NCBI RefSeq assembly: GCF_900168125.1
Contig: NZ_FUZF01000001.1
Location: 248,001-312,000 of the forward strand
Length of the DNA stretch: 64,000 nt
Source of the DNA: Sphingobacterium nematocida
Lineage (GTDB): Bacteria; Bacteroidota; Bacteroidia; Sphingobacteriales; Sphingobacteriaceae
Direction of reading: 5' to 3'
How positions within the stretch are numbered: the first letter of the stretch is position 1; each line of letters opens with the position of its first letter. Below the pieces are notes generated by a model. It did no database searches. It saw only the letters and a list, made by a program, of their open reading frames with translations, and was not told the DNA's origin. The translations under genes and the position numbers were made by a program. Below, piece after piece: positions 36,501 through 45,006 of this stretch.

Positions 36501-39500
36501 TTAAAGTGTAACATGGGCTCCAAAAGTGAATTGGCCTTGCCCAAAACGCATCTCTCTACCTCCGTGTGGATGGTGAAACTCTGGATCTATACCCAACTTG
36601 TTCGCTTTCCACAACATGATATTGTTGACCTGAAATCTAAAGCTCAGCGCTTTGGCCCCTAATCTTTTCATGGCATTATCGGGCAGATTATACTGCACAC
36701 TTATATCTCTTAGTTTAATGTAAGACGCATTGAAAATATTGGTATTGGCATAGTGGTAATACAAAGGTTCACGGCTATTCGTTTCGTCGTTGCTACCGGA
36801 GTATCTTGGGATATCAGTATGTTTTTCATCACCTTCTTGTTTCCAGCGATTCACAAACTCTGGATGAGCATTATTGCCATATAAGACACCGGCCCAAAAT
36901 AAATTACCATCCCTAAACATCTTGTGTCCGGCGTTGTAACTGATATTGAATGACAACTGTATGTTTTTGTATATAAAACTATTGGACAGACCACCACTCC
37001 ATACCGGTTGATAAGTCCCCATGTACAACATATCATCCGGCGTACTTACATCAATATCCGAAGACACGGTACCATTCTGAAGATTAATCTGCGGATCCCC
37101 TGTTGCATTAAGCCCAGCATAATTGTAACCAAACATCACAAAAGACGGATATCCCACCAAGAAACTTTCCTCAATCAGTTGCCCACCCGTAGAGAACGGG
37201 GTAACCCGCGCTAGTTTGGTAATCTTATTTTTATTATACCCCACTGTCAGACCAGAACTCCAAAAGAAGTCTTTACCGATAATATTCATTGTATTTAAAC
37301 TGATATCGATACCCTTATTTTGCATGTCACCAAAATTTCCGGTTACGCCAGGAAAACCGGTAAGCGGTGCGGTGTTCAGCACCCCAATAAGATCCTGCGT
37401 ATTTTTGATATATCCATCTATAGATCCAGATAACCTGGACGACCACAAACTAAAATCAATACCCGCATTATATACTTTGGTCGATTCCCAAGTCAATTTA
37501 TCATTAGCCGGAGTGCTAATTATCAAACCTAAGCCCGATTCATAGTTGGGATCCATTTGTGCACTCAAAATATCTTTTGAAGCAGCAGCGCCCGGTCTTG
37601 GCGCATTGCCAGTGACTCCATACGTAGCCCTTAGATCCAGACTACTAATCCATTCTGTTGATTGCAAAAACTGCTCCCTGCCCATCGCCCATTTACCACC
37701 GATGCTGTATACCGGTCTATTTTGTGCCGATTTGTTCATACCGAAGAGATTACTTTGGTCGATACGCCAGCTCGCGTTAACGGTATATTTACGCAAGTAG
37801 GAATAGTTGACATTAGAGTAGTACGACGTCGTTCTACTAATAACACCTTCGCCTCCAGATATGTTATTACCTAATCTACGAGTCCCCCCTGTAACGGTTC
37901 CCGTCACTCCCAAACCTAGTGTCTGGTAATCAACAGGTCGTGCTACCTGAAGCTGATCGTCCCAACCTCTATAGATGGTGCGTGTAGACATAGGAGTCGT
38001 ACTGGTAGCTTCCTGACCAGCCAAAAATGTAAGCTGATGCACGCCTTGCCAGTCACGATCGTAAATTAACTGGTTACGCACGGTCCAATTCTTGACGAGT
38101 GAATTGCTTTCTGTCAGTCTTCCTCCATCCTTAGGCACGAAATAAATCGGCGTACTGTTCAGGTTAGGCGCCTGTGTATACGTCATCACTTCGTTGCGAA
38201 CGGTATAACTGTCCTCATTAAGTATAGCGCGATTGTTTGTAGAGGACACGTTGTAACCGTAAGTACCTTCAAAGCGAAGACCTTTGTACAAGTTGATCCG
38301 GCCACCTCCCACGATTCTCGCAGAAATCCCCGTACCATTGCTATGGCCCCTATTGATTTCGTCCAATGGCACATAATCCAGATTAATCCGACTTCTCCCT
38401 TGATAATCCAATCTTTGCGAATCACTGAGTCCGCCCATGTAATGAACCGGTAATGGCTTTCCGTTTTCATCTGCTAACAACTGATAAGGTACTGTAGCTG
38501 GCGAAATAGGCGTATAGCCCAGCGTATTTTGGCTGGTCAGGGTTCTTAAATTAGTTGAAGCCGTATTGGTAGTACCCACATCTGAGACAAGATATAGACG
38601 TACGTTCTTTCCTAGATCGAGGTCTTGACGCAGGTTTATCTTGAATCGGTTATCCTTATCGCCCGGTGTATCATTCTTCATACCGATGTAGTTTACCGAT
38701 CCGTAAAAAGTATGTTTGCTTCCGCCTCCGGAAACAGAAACCGTATGATTCGACGTCGTCGAATTGCGATAGATATAATTGGAGATCTGGTCGAAGTTAT
38801 CTACCCTCGCCAGGCTATCGAGTTTGGCGTCGACCTGCGCCTGTGTCATCAACCCTCGCTCGACCGCATATTGCAGATTAAGATGTGGGGGTGTTGCAGA
38901 GACACTCTCTACACTGCTCCATGGATTGTATTGTTGAAACAAAGGAAATATTTCTCTCGCAGTCTGTATAAACTCCCGACTATTCATCCGATTCAAGTAG
39001 CCTCTGTCTGGGCGTCCCTGTACATTATAATAGCCGTCGTAGTCAATCTGTAATTTTTGATTTGCCCTTCCCTTTTTTGTTGTGATTACGATAACACCAT
39101 TCGCAGCTTTTGCACCCCAAATAGACGCAGAACTAGCGTCCTTTAAGACGGTAATATCTTCCACATCCTGCATATTTACACTTTCGATATCGACGCCCTG
39201 AAGCTCCACCCCGTCTACAACCACAAGTGGTGCTCTCGTTGAGTTGATCGAAGTAAGACCTCGAATCAGTAAAGGTTCGGCCGTGACGCCATTATTCACG
39301 GTCAATCCCGGCACCAATCCGTCCAACCGCTGCAGTACATTCACGCTGGAAGAGCGATTTTTCATAATATTGACATTGGGCTTCGAAAAGGAACCCGCAC
39401 TGCGCTCACGCGAAAGATTCTGGTAACCTGTAGAGTAGCTTACCTCCACCTCCTCGACATCACTGCTCAGCATTTCCAACCGGATATCACCCAAGTTGGG

Positions 39501-40091
39501 TGCTGCTTTTACCTCTCTACGGTAGTAGCCCACATAGGAGATCTGGATAGTGGCATTCTCGGCGACCTGCTGCAATATAAACCGTCCATTCTCATCGGTA
39601 ATGATGTCATTGCCCCCGCCTTTGACTCGGATCGTCGCACCGACCAACGGATTACCTTCTTCGTCGACCACACGACCACGGACGTCGATATTTAGTATGG
39701 CTGCTCCCGCCGCGTCACCCGATGAGGGCTGTTCGTTCTTGCGGATGGAAATGATCTTCCCTTCAATGCTGTATGTAAAAGGCAGGCCTCTTAGCACGCT
39801 TTTTAGGGCGGCATCTATACTTGCATTTGTTAAAGCAACATCAATCACCTTGTCTTTGGGTAGACTCTTTCCATCAAAGAAGAAGTCATAACCGCTCTGC
39901 TCCCTGATTTCTTTCAGGGCAGATTCTATAGATACATTTCTTTTGGACAAGGTGATCTGCTGTCCGAATGTCGATGCACTGACCTGCATCAGGCTTGCGA
40001 TCAATAGTATGGTGGTTAGTCGCATAATCAGCACGATTTTAGCATAGAGGCCTTTGTATACCTCTATATATTTGGCAAAGGTTTTATACAT
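36501..40091 (-). CDS. SusC/RagA-like TonB-linked outer-membrane transporter with STN domain
   Basis: From the ATG at 40089-40091 (MYKTFAKYIE) the protein has 1196 residues; a longer frame would begin with TTG at 40115. A signal anchor (MRLTTILLIASLMQVSASTF) is followed by an STN domain (about 50-105), a carboxypeptidase-regulatory-like domain (about 140-215), a plug (about 220-345, LQRLDGLVPGLTVNNGV) and a large barrel. The end is FGAHVTL rather than the usual terminal Phe. It lies 258 bases after fecR and 20 bases before susD. Regulation by FecR through the STN domain is expected. Confidence 0.93.
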   Translation of the reverse strand: MYKTFAKYIEVYKGLYAKIVLIMRLTTILLIASLMQVSASTFGQQITLSKRNVSIESALKEIREQSGYDFFFDGKSLPKDKVIDVALTNASIDAALKSVLRGLPFTYSIEGKIISIRKNEQPSSGDAAGAAILNIDVRGRVVDEEGNPLVGATIRVKGGGNDIITDENGRFILQQVAENATIQISYVGYYRREVKAAPNLGDIRLEMLSSDVEEVEVSYSTGYQNLSRERSAGSFSKPNVNIMKNRSSSVNVLQRLDGLVPGLTVNNGVTAEPLLIRGLTSINSTRAPLVVVDGVELQGVDIESVNMQDVEDITVLKDASSASIWGAKAANGVIVITTKKGRANQKLQIDYDGYYNVQGRPDRGYLNRMNSREFIQTAREIFPLFQQYNPWSSVESVSATPPHLNLQYAVERGLMTQAQVDAKLDSLARVDNFDQISNYIYRNSTTSNHTVSVSGGGSKHTFYGSVNYIGMKNDTPGDKDNRFKINLRQDLDLGKNVRLYLVSDVGTTNTASTNLRTLTSQNTLGYTPISPATVPYQLLADENGKPLPVHYMGGLSDSQRLDYQGRSRINLDYVPLDEINRGHSNGTGISARIVGGGRINLYKGLRFEGTYGYNVSSTNNRAILNEDSYTVRNEVMTYTQAPNLNSTPIYFVPKDGGRLTESNSLVKNWTVRNQLIYDRDWQGVHQLTFLAGQEATSTTPMSTRTIYRGWDDQLQVARPVDYQTLGLGVTGTVTGGTRRLGNNISGGEGVISRTTSYYSNVNYSYLRKYTVNASWRIDQSNLFGMNKSAQNRPVYSIGGKWAMGREQFLQSTEWISSLDLRATYGVTGNAPRPGAAASKDILSAQMDPNYESGLGLIISTPANDKLTWESTKVYNAGIDFSLWSSRLSGSIDGYIKNTQDLIGVLNTAPLTGFPGVTGNFGDMQNKGIDISLNTMNIIGKDFFWSSGLTVGYNKNKITKLARVTPFSTGGQLIEESFLVGYPSFVMFGYNYAGLNATGDPQINLQNGTVSSDIDVSTPDDMLYMGTYQPVWSGGLSNSFIYKNIQLSFNISYNAGHKMFRDGNLFWAGVLYGNNAHPEFVNRWKQEGDEKHTDIPRYSGSNDETNSREPLYYHYANTNIFNASYIKLRDISVQYNLPDNAMKRLGAKALSFRFQVNNIMLWKANKLGIDPEFHHPHGGREMRFGQGQFTFGAHVTL

Positions 40092-40373
40092 TTTATTGTC
40101 ATAGTTTTTAAACAAGCCTAGCAGCCGACAAGAAGCCTCCCATTGTACATACGCACAATTTTCGCTAAGTTTGTTTAGTTTGGTAAGACGGCAATCCTTA
40201 GCTTTCGACGGATGAGGTTGCTGTCATAAATAGTTATAATTCCAAGCTGGACCAGGAGCATCTTATGCTTCTGGTTTATCGTTTATAGCAGTTATGTCTT
40301 CTCTCGCTTCATGCTCTTCAATTTTAGATTTAAAAATAGGGTTAGTTAGTTTTTTGTTTTTGCCGCTATAGAG

Positions 40374-41498
40374 CTAACGGATCACATGGATCGTACGCCC
40401 TTCTATCCGAAATCGTACCATGCCCGAAGATTCGATAGATTTAAGTACCTGCGATAGCGGTTTGCCCCTGGATATCCATCCCCCAGATTCCAGACCTTCG
40501 GGTACAGAACCGTCGTAGACGATATCGACATCATACCATCGGGCTATCTTGCGCATGGCCACTTTGAAATCGACATGGTTTAAGTAAAAATCGCCGTCTT
40601 TCCAATCGGTGATATTCTCTGTCTCGGTACGTACGATGCGAATATCCTTTCCGGTATTGATGGCCTGTTCTCCAGGTCGGACAAGGTGTTCTCCTTTTTC
40701 GGTCTTGATCTTAATAGAACCCTCCACCAGCGTAGTGCTCGTAACGGGTTCATCCAGATAGGCATTTACGTTGAAGCTGGTTCCCAAAACCTCGACTTGC
40801 TGCGTGCCTGTCCTTACAATAAAAGGTTTAGATCTATCTTTGGCCACTTCAAAATAAGCTTCTCCTACAAGCTTGACCCTACGCTGGCCCGCCTGGACCA
40901 GTTTGGGCGCATAGGTCAAACTCGACCCCGCGTTCAACCAGACCCGGGTACCATCCGGCAAGCGTACCTGATAGGTCTCCCCATTAGAAGTAGACAAGGT
41001 ATTCTCTTTATTGACATCAGCACCGTTGCCCTTTAGTGCATAAATCAACTGCCCATCAGCTGATTTTGTAATGCTCACCCCGGATTCTTCGGCTATGGTG
41101 CCGCTCAAGGCATCGGACAGTCTTACCTTCTTGCCGTCGGCTAAGGTCAACGTAGCACCCTGTGCCCCTGGAGCTACATCCTGCACAAGACCGCTTGCAG
41201 ACTCCAAACCAAGCTGTTTCTTATCGTAGTAGAAATAAAATCCAAATGCAATGACTAGGATAGCTGCCGCCACAGCGCCGATACGCTGCCAGCCTTTGAA
41301 CCTACGGACAGGGATTATCACATCCGGCTGCAAACGATTCCAGATCTGTTCGCTGGTATCCTCCAATTCGGCTTCCGAAATCTGATCCAGATCCTTACTC
41401 CTTAATTGAAAAAGCCAGAGCTTGGCAATGCGCTCTTCCTCCTCATTGTAAGTGCCGGATTCTACTTTCTCTAAAATGGGTTTAATATCTTTTTGCAT
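40374..41498 (-). CDS. FecR-type anti-sigma factor without adjacent sigma gene
   Basis: A 374-residue regulator. The cytoplasmic part (1-66) precedes a transmembrane helix at about 70-90 (IGAVAAAILVIAFGFYFYYD), the FecR domain (about 165-265, VKLVGEAYFEVAKDRSKPFI) and a DUF4974-type C-terminus ending IEGRTIHVIR. It controls, by position, the SusC gene downstream. In the other three loci of this window the ECF sigma gene directly precedes fecR; here two unrelated metabolic or membrane genes lie between, and the sigma gene at 43161-43790 is the best partner candidate. Confidence 0.92.
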   Translation of the reverse strand: MQKDIKPILEKVESGTYNEEEERIAKLWLFQLRSKDLDQISEAELEDTSEQIWNRLQPDVIIPVRRFKGWQRIGAVAAAILVIAFGFYFYYDKKQLGLESASGLVQDVAPGAQGATLTLADGKKVRLSDALSGTIAEESGVSITKSADGQLIYALKGNGADVNKENTLSTSNGETYQVRLPDGTRVWLNAGSSLTYAPKLVQAGQRRVKLVGEAYFEVAKDRSKPFIVRTGTQQVEVLGTSFNVNAYLDEPVTSTTLVEGSIKIKTEKGEHLVRPGEQAINTGKDIRIVRTETENITDWKDGDFYLNHVDFKVAMRKIARWYDVDIVYDGSVPEGLESGGWISRGKPLSQVLKSIESSGMVRFRIEGRTIHVIR

Positions 41499-41845
41499 CG
41501 GGTCTGTAATCCTTAGTTAGTGTTAAGGCGTGCAACTATACCCAATTGGTGACAAGGAGAAAACTTTTTTTTGGATTATTTCAAAAACAACTCAAAAAAC
41601 AAAATCAAGTAGGTATTTGACAAGGAGAAATAGTGCCACTAAAGGTAAAAATCACCGAAGAAATCGTAGATCTGGTTCAAATAGATTATGGTATCAAGAC
41701 AGCAGCGCTAACTAGAAATGGTAATTCCCAGTGCCTCTTGAACTGACAATTACCATTTTATAAAGTTCATGTTTAACATATCAACTTTCGACCCTTATAA
41801 CATTAAGGGTTGAAGGTTGAGATGTTGATGATAAGGCATCTTTAG
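41499..41845. other. 347-base intergenic region with direct repeat and hairpins
   Basis: Upstream of fecR there is no convincing gene. It contains a 13-bp direct repeat (TGACAAGGAGAAA at 41550-41562 and 41618-41630). An inverted repeat AAATGGTAATT/AATTACCATTT lies at 41716-41758, and a long imperfect hairpin at 41774-41828. A 37-codon plus-strand open stretch (about 41630-41743) has no recognised homology. Confidence 0.6.
41774..41828 (-). terminator. long hairpin after the 3-hydroxyacyl-CoA dehydrogenase gene
   Basis: Two 23-base arms (AACATATCAACTTTCGACCC... and its partner) pair with one mismatch and two G-U pairs around a short loop. It is about 20 bases past the dehydrogenase stop. There is no strong T-run, so termination activity is probable rather than certain. 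Confidence 0.55.
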
Positions 41846-42742
41846 TTACTTTAAGAAATCTTCTTCTTTATATTTTGGATTAGGATACTTATAAAATCCT
41901 TCACCTGTTGCAACGCCTAATTTACCTTGATCTATAAACTCCGATTTTAATTTTTCTACGATTTCAATCTTTACAGGGTCTTTAGTCGCGTCAGCGGCCA
42001 TTTTGTTAATATTATAAGCAGTAGTAATACCTACTACATCCAATATTCCAAAGGGACCAAGCGGCGCTCCTGTAGCTACCATCCAAGTTTTATCAATCGT
42101 CTCAATATCCGCAATATCTCTTACCCACAAATCCATACCAGCACTTAGAAGCGGTACTAAGAGGGAATTTACAATATAACCGGGCTGTTCCTTATGCAAA
42201 GGCAAAGCCACCATTCCTATCTGTTTAGCAAATAGCAGCAAACTTTCAAATACCTCATCAGATGTACCTGCGTGCTTCATCACTTCTCCGGTATTATGTT
42301 TCCATATTTCATTCGCAAAATGAAGTGCAACAAATTTTTCCGGACGCCCTGTATACTCGGCAAACTGGCTAGGCAACATAGTCGATGAATTTGTTGCAAA
42401 TACCGTTTTAGCGGGTGCCAATTTTGCTAATTTCTGATAGAAATCAATCTTAATCTCCGGGTTTTCAGGAACAGCTTCAATAACTAAATCGGCATCTTTT
42501 ACAGCCTCTCCCAAATCCGAACTATAGGATAATCTTGCTTTGGTAGCTGCCAATTGTTCATCTGTAGCACCTAAGTCTCTTTTAAAAGCAGCACTTAAAA
42601 TAGCAAACTTTGCTTTTGCCTTTTCTAAAACTTCATCATTAATATCGTAAACAGTTACATTAAAGTTATGAAAAGCTGTTTGAAAAGCGATTTGATAGCC
42701 TAATACACCGCTTCCGGCTATTGTTACATTTTTAAACTCCAT
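41846..42742 (-). CDS. 3-hydroxyacyl-CoA dehydrogenase (3-hydroxybutyryl-CoA type)
   Basis: A 298-residue cytosolic NAD-dependent enzyme that interconverts 3-hydroxyacyl-CoA and 3-oxoacyl-CoA. The Rossmann motif GSGVLG is at 10-15, IEAVPE at 88-93, the Ser-containing NSSTMLPS follows, and the catalytic His141 is in VALHFANEIW. The C-terminal helical domain (about 185-290) carries PLGPFGILDVVG. Length is that of the single-function bacterial enzyme. With the DUF1304 gene 10 bases upstream it forms a two-gene unit between an ECF sigma gene and its likely fecR partner. The A+T content looks higher than in neighbouring genes, which suggests insertion. Confidence 0.94.
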   Translation of the reverse strand: MEFKNVTIAGSGVLGYQIAFQTAFHNFNVTVYDINDEVLEKAKAKFAILSAAFKRDLGATDEQLAATKARLSYSSDLGEAVKDADLVIEAVPENPEIKIDFYQKLAKLAPAKTVFATNSSTMLPSQFAEYTGRPEKFVALHFANEIWKHNTGEVMKHAGTSDEVFESLLLFAKQIGMVALPLHKEQPGYIVNSLLVPLLSAGMDLWVRDIADIETIDKTWMVATGAPLGPFGILDVVGITTAYNINKMAADATKDPVKIEIVEKLKSEFIDQGKLGVATGEGFYKYPNPKYKEEDFLK

Positions 42743-42752
42743 ACTTTTTGTT

Positions 42753-43127
42753 TTAAGAATTATAAGAAATCAATACACAAATCAGCGCAAGTATTGCGGG
42801 TAGCCCTTGTTTTAAAAGGATACTTTTAGAAGAGGTTATACCTCCATAAAGTGCTGCAACAATCACGCATCCTAGAAAGAATACACGGATATTAAAACTC
42901 CATTCTGGGTTTTCGATAAAAAAAGACCATATCAGACCCGCCGCTAAAAATCCATTGTACAAACCTTGATTAGCCGCTAAGCCTTTGGTTGCCTTAAACA
43001 GTTCTTCCGGTAAAGCACCTTTAAAAGTCTTTTTGCCAACCGTTTCCCAAGCGAACATCTCCATCCAAAGAATATACAAATGTTCAAGAGCTACAATTCC
43101 CGTTAATATTAAGCTTAAAGTTTCCAT
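42753..43127 (-). CDS. DUF1304-type small membrane protein
   Basis: A 124-residue inner-membrane protein with four predicted helices. The N-terminal IVALEHLYILWMEMFAW and the middle GLAANQGLYNGFLAAGLIW are the signature of the DUF1304 family, whose function is unknown. It is 10 bases upstream of the dehydrogenase gene and probably co-transcribed with it. There is no evident link to the surrounding SusCD loci. Confidence 0.9.
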   Translation of the reverse strand: METLSLILTGIVALEHLYILWMEMFAWETVGKKTFKGALPEELFKATKGLAANQGLYNGFLAAGLIWSFFIENPEWSFNIRVFFLGCVIVAALYGGITSSKSILLKQGLPAILALICVLISYNS

Positions 43128-43160
43128 ATTTTAAATCGCCATAACTTCTAACATACTTTC

Positions 43161-43790
43161 CTAACCTAAGAAACAATATAAAAGGACAACTTGTTTTACA
43201 ATATAAAAAAAAAATCTGTTCATGATGTAGACCACATAGATGAGCATCCCAAGATTATCTCTAAGCTTTTTTGCGGCTCTTTTCAAATGCGTATTTACGG
43301 TGTTTTCAGAGATATTCAGTTGCTCGGCGATCTCCTTAGCACTGAGATACTGTTCAAAGCGAAGTAGATATACCTCTTTCATCTTTTGCGGCATAGCATC
43401 GATCTCTTGCCGGATCATCTGGGCAATGTCTTTTTCGCGAATCAGATAGTCGGTCTCCGTGCTATCAATATCAATATAATGATCTCCCTGTTCAATATAT
43501 TTACGGATTACGGACTGGTGTCTAAAGATATCAAAGATCTTATTGAGTACTGATTTGTAAAGAAAGCTAGAAACCGAGGAATTGATAGCAAAACGGGTCC
43601 TATTGTTAAGGAGCCAGGCAAATACATCCTGCACAACATCCTTGGCCTCTTCTTTGTTGCGGAGCTTATTGTAGGCGAATAAATAAAGCAGCTTATTGTA
43701 CCTATCGTAGATTTCTTTGAATGCACGATCATCTGCTGACCGTACAAGATCAGCCAACTCTATATCACTATATGATGTGTAATCGGTCAT
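43161..43790 (-). CDS. ECF RNA polymerase sigma factor, separated from its fecR
   Basis: From the ATG at 43788-43790 (MTDYTSYSDIEL) the protein has 209 residues; the longer frame starts with TTG. Region 2 (about 20-85, LRNKEEAKDVVQDVFAWLLN) and region 4 (about 120-175, LSAKEIAEQLNISENTVNTH) are intact. The C-terminus carries a hydrophobic tail after region 4 (about 178-209), as in several FecR-linked sigma factors. No anti-sigma gene is adjacent. The next regulator gene on this strand is the fecR at 40374-41498, two genes away, so the pair was probably split. Confidence 0.92.
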   Translation of the reverse strand: MTDYTSYSDIELADLVRSADDRAFKEIYDRYNKLLYLFAYNKLRNKEEAKDVVQDVFAWLLNNRTRFAINSSVSSFLYKSVLNKIFDIFRHQSVIRKYIEQGDHYIDIDSTETDYLIREKDIAQMIRQEIDAMPQKMKEVYLLRFEQYLSAKEIAEQLNISENTVNTHLKRAAKKLRDNLGMLIYVVYIMNRFFFYIVKQVVLLYCFLG

Positions 43791-43972
43791 TGGCAAAAAA
43801 ATGGACCGCAAGTTAGCTAAAAAATATTATTCTACCGCCAATCCTTACGGTCTAAGCACTTCTTATTTTCTCAACATTTCTATTCATAATATGCCTTACG
43901 ACATAACGATAAACAAGCTGTTTCAAAACTCCTAATTTCTGTTGGTGTTTTTCATAGAAAGAATCCGGTGAA

Positions 43973-44578
43973 TCAGCCTTTTTTAAGCACACACCTATGT
44001 GTAAAAGCAATTTTCTTATTCTCCAAATTCCATCTGGATATTTCCTTATTGATGAGTTGCATATGCTTTTTACCTATATCACGCAATGCATTACCGACAG
44101 ACTTACGGAGATACGCACTGTCGCTAGCTTTATGCTGACTTATCAACTTTATGGCGACTTCAGGATTAGTCTTAAAATATGGGCGTGAAGTCCATATACG
44201 CAATCCCTCTGTCACTGCCCTGCAGACATTTGGATCTTTATCTTTAAGCCAGGACAGGATTTCAGGTAGAGCTTTTTCGTATCCTATATCCTTGCAATAC
44301 TGATCAAAAGACTTTGCAACAATTTCCTGCACTTGCCAACTCTGGTCTGATCGAGCGGTTTCTTTCAACACAGGTAGTACGGTGGCGTCTTTGCATGCAA
44401 TAAATCCTAAAACAAACACCCCACAAGCCCTTACTTGGTAAAGATTATGGTTAAGCAGACTTAACGCTTTTTCTTTCGAATGAAATACACCTTGCTGTTC
44501 AACTATTTTTCGAGCTTCAATCTCAAACGTTTTAAAACCATGTTCAACAGCGGCCAACGCCGCAATATTTACATCCAT
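43973..44578 (-). CDS. HEAT-repeat protein, DNA alkylation repair (AlkD-like) type
   Basis: From the ATG at 44576-44578 (MDVNIAALAAVEHG) the product has 201 residues; an upstream start at 44647 would add an unlike basic stretch. It consists of helical HEAT-type repeats, including NLYQVRACGVFVLGFIACKD, WLKDKDPNVCRAVTEGLRIW and YLRKSVGNALRDIGKKH. The last of these is the typical AlkD-family block, followed by WNLENKKI. AlkD-like proteins excise alkylated bases, but shorter relatives lack known activity. A terminator separates it from the thioredoxin locus upstream. After the stop a second open frame of about 42 codons runs to 43852. Confidence 0.75.
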   Translation of the reverse strand: MDVNIAALAAVEHGFKTFEIEARKIVEQQGVFHSKEKALSLLNHNLYQVRACGVFVLGFIACKDATVLPVLKETARSDQSWQVQEIVAKSFDQYCKDIGYEKALPEILSWLKDKDPNVCRAVTEGLRIWTSRPYFKTNPEVAIKLISQHKASDSAYLRKSVGNALRDIGKKHMQLINKEISRWNLENKKIAFTHRCVLKKG

Positions 44579-44650
44579 ATATCTAAATATCAGTCTGTAT
44601 ACGCAAAATACACTTTTTTTGGTAGATCGTCTTTTTAAACTAATCACAAA

Positions 44651-44688
44651 AAAGTCCGTTACCCTCTCTTAGAGAAGTAACGGGCTTT
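44651..44688 (-). terminator. hairpin terminator
   Basis: A 12-bp stem (AAAGTCCGTTAC paired with GTAACGGGCTTT, one G-U pair) with a 14-base loop. On the minus strand six T residues follow. It ends the transcript that includes the protease fragment and the TlpA gene upstream. Confidence 0.85.
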
Positions 44689-44722
44689 AGTTCATATTAA
44701 TACCTGTGATAAATACTCTATA

Positions 44723-44989
44723 CTAATTAGCTATCAAGAGTCGAAGTGACTCTACGGGTATCGTATTCTTGATAACCATCTGTACACTGGGATTCATATC
44801 ACTATGTAATAAGGTGCGGGTGTTGGACACCGTGCCAACGATATTACCAAACTGGTCCATTACCGAACCTCCGCTGGAGCCCGTTGCATAGCCGGCAGAG
44901 ATCGACATCACGTTTCTCAAATCTTCGGGACACACAATGATTTCATTAGAATTTACGACCAATCGATTTGATAAATTTAGAAACAACAT
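44723..44989 (-). pseudogene. C-terminal half of a trypsin-like serine protease
   Basis: An 88-codon ORF encoding only the second half of a chymotrypsin-fold domain. ATGSSGGSVMDQFGNIVG carries the catalytic Ser in GSSGGS, followed by the typical GTVS strand. The His and Asp halves of the triad and any signal peptide are missing. The frame begins 18 bases after the stop of the TlpA gene, so the 5' part was lost at that junction. It cannot be an active protease by itself and is best called a remnant, though it is still open and followed by a good terminator. Confidence 0.7.
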
Positions 44990-45006
44990 GTGGAAGTTCT
45001 GAAAAA

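Noticed and set aside
38625..39053. 142-codon plus-strand ORF
   Set aside because: Antisense shadow of the SusC gene; basic, low-complexity translation typical of a reversed barrel gene.
41630..41743. 37-codon plus-strand open stretch upstream of fecR
   Set aside because: No ATG start (only GTG), no recognised family, and it overlaps repeats; noted as part of the intergenic region only.
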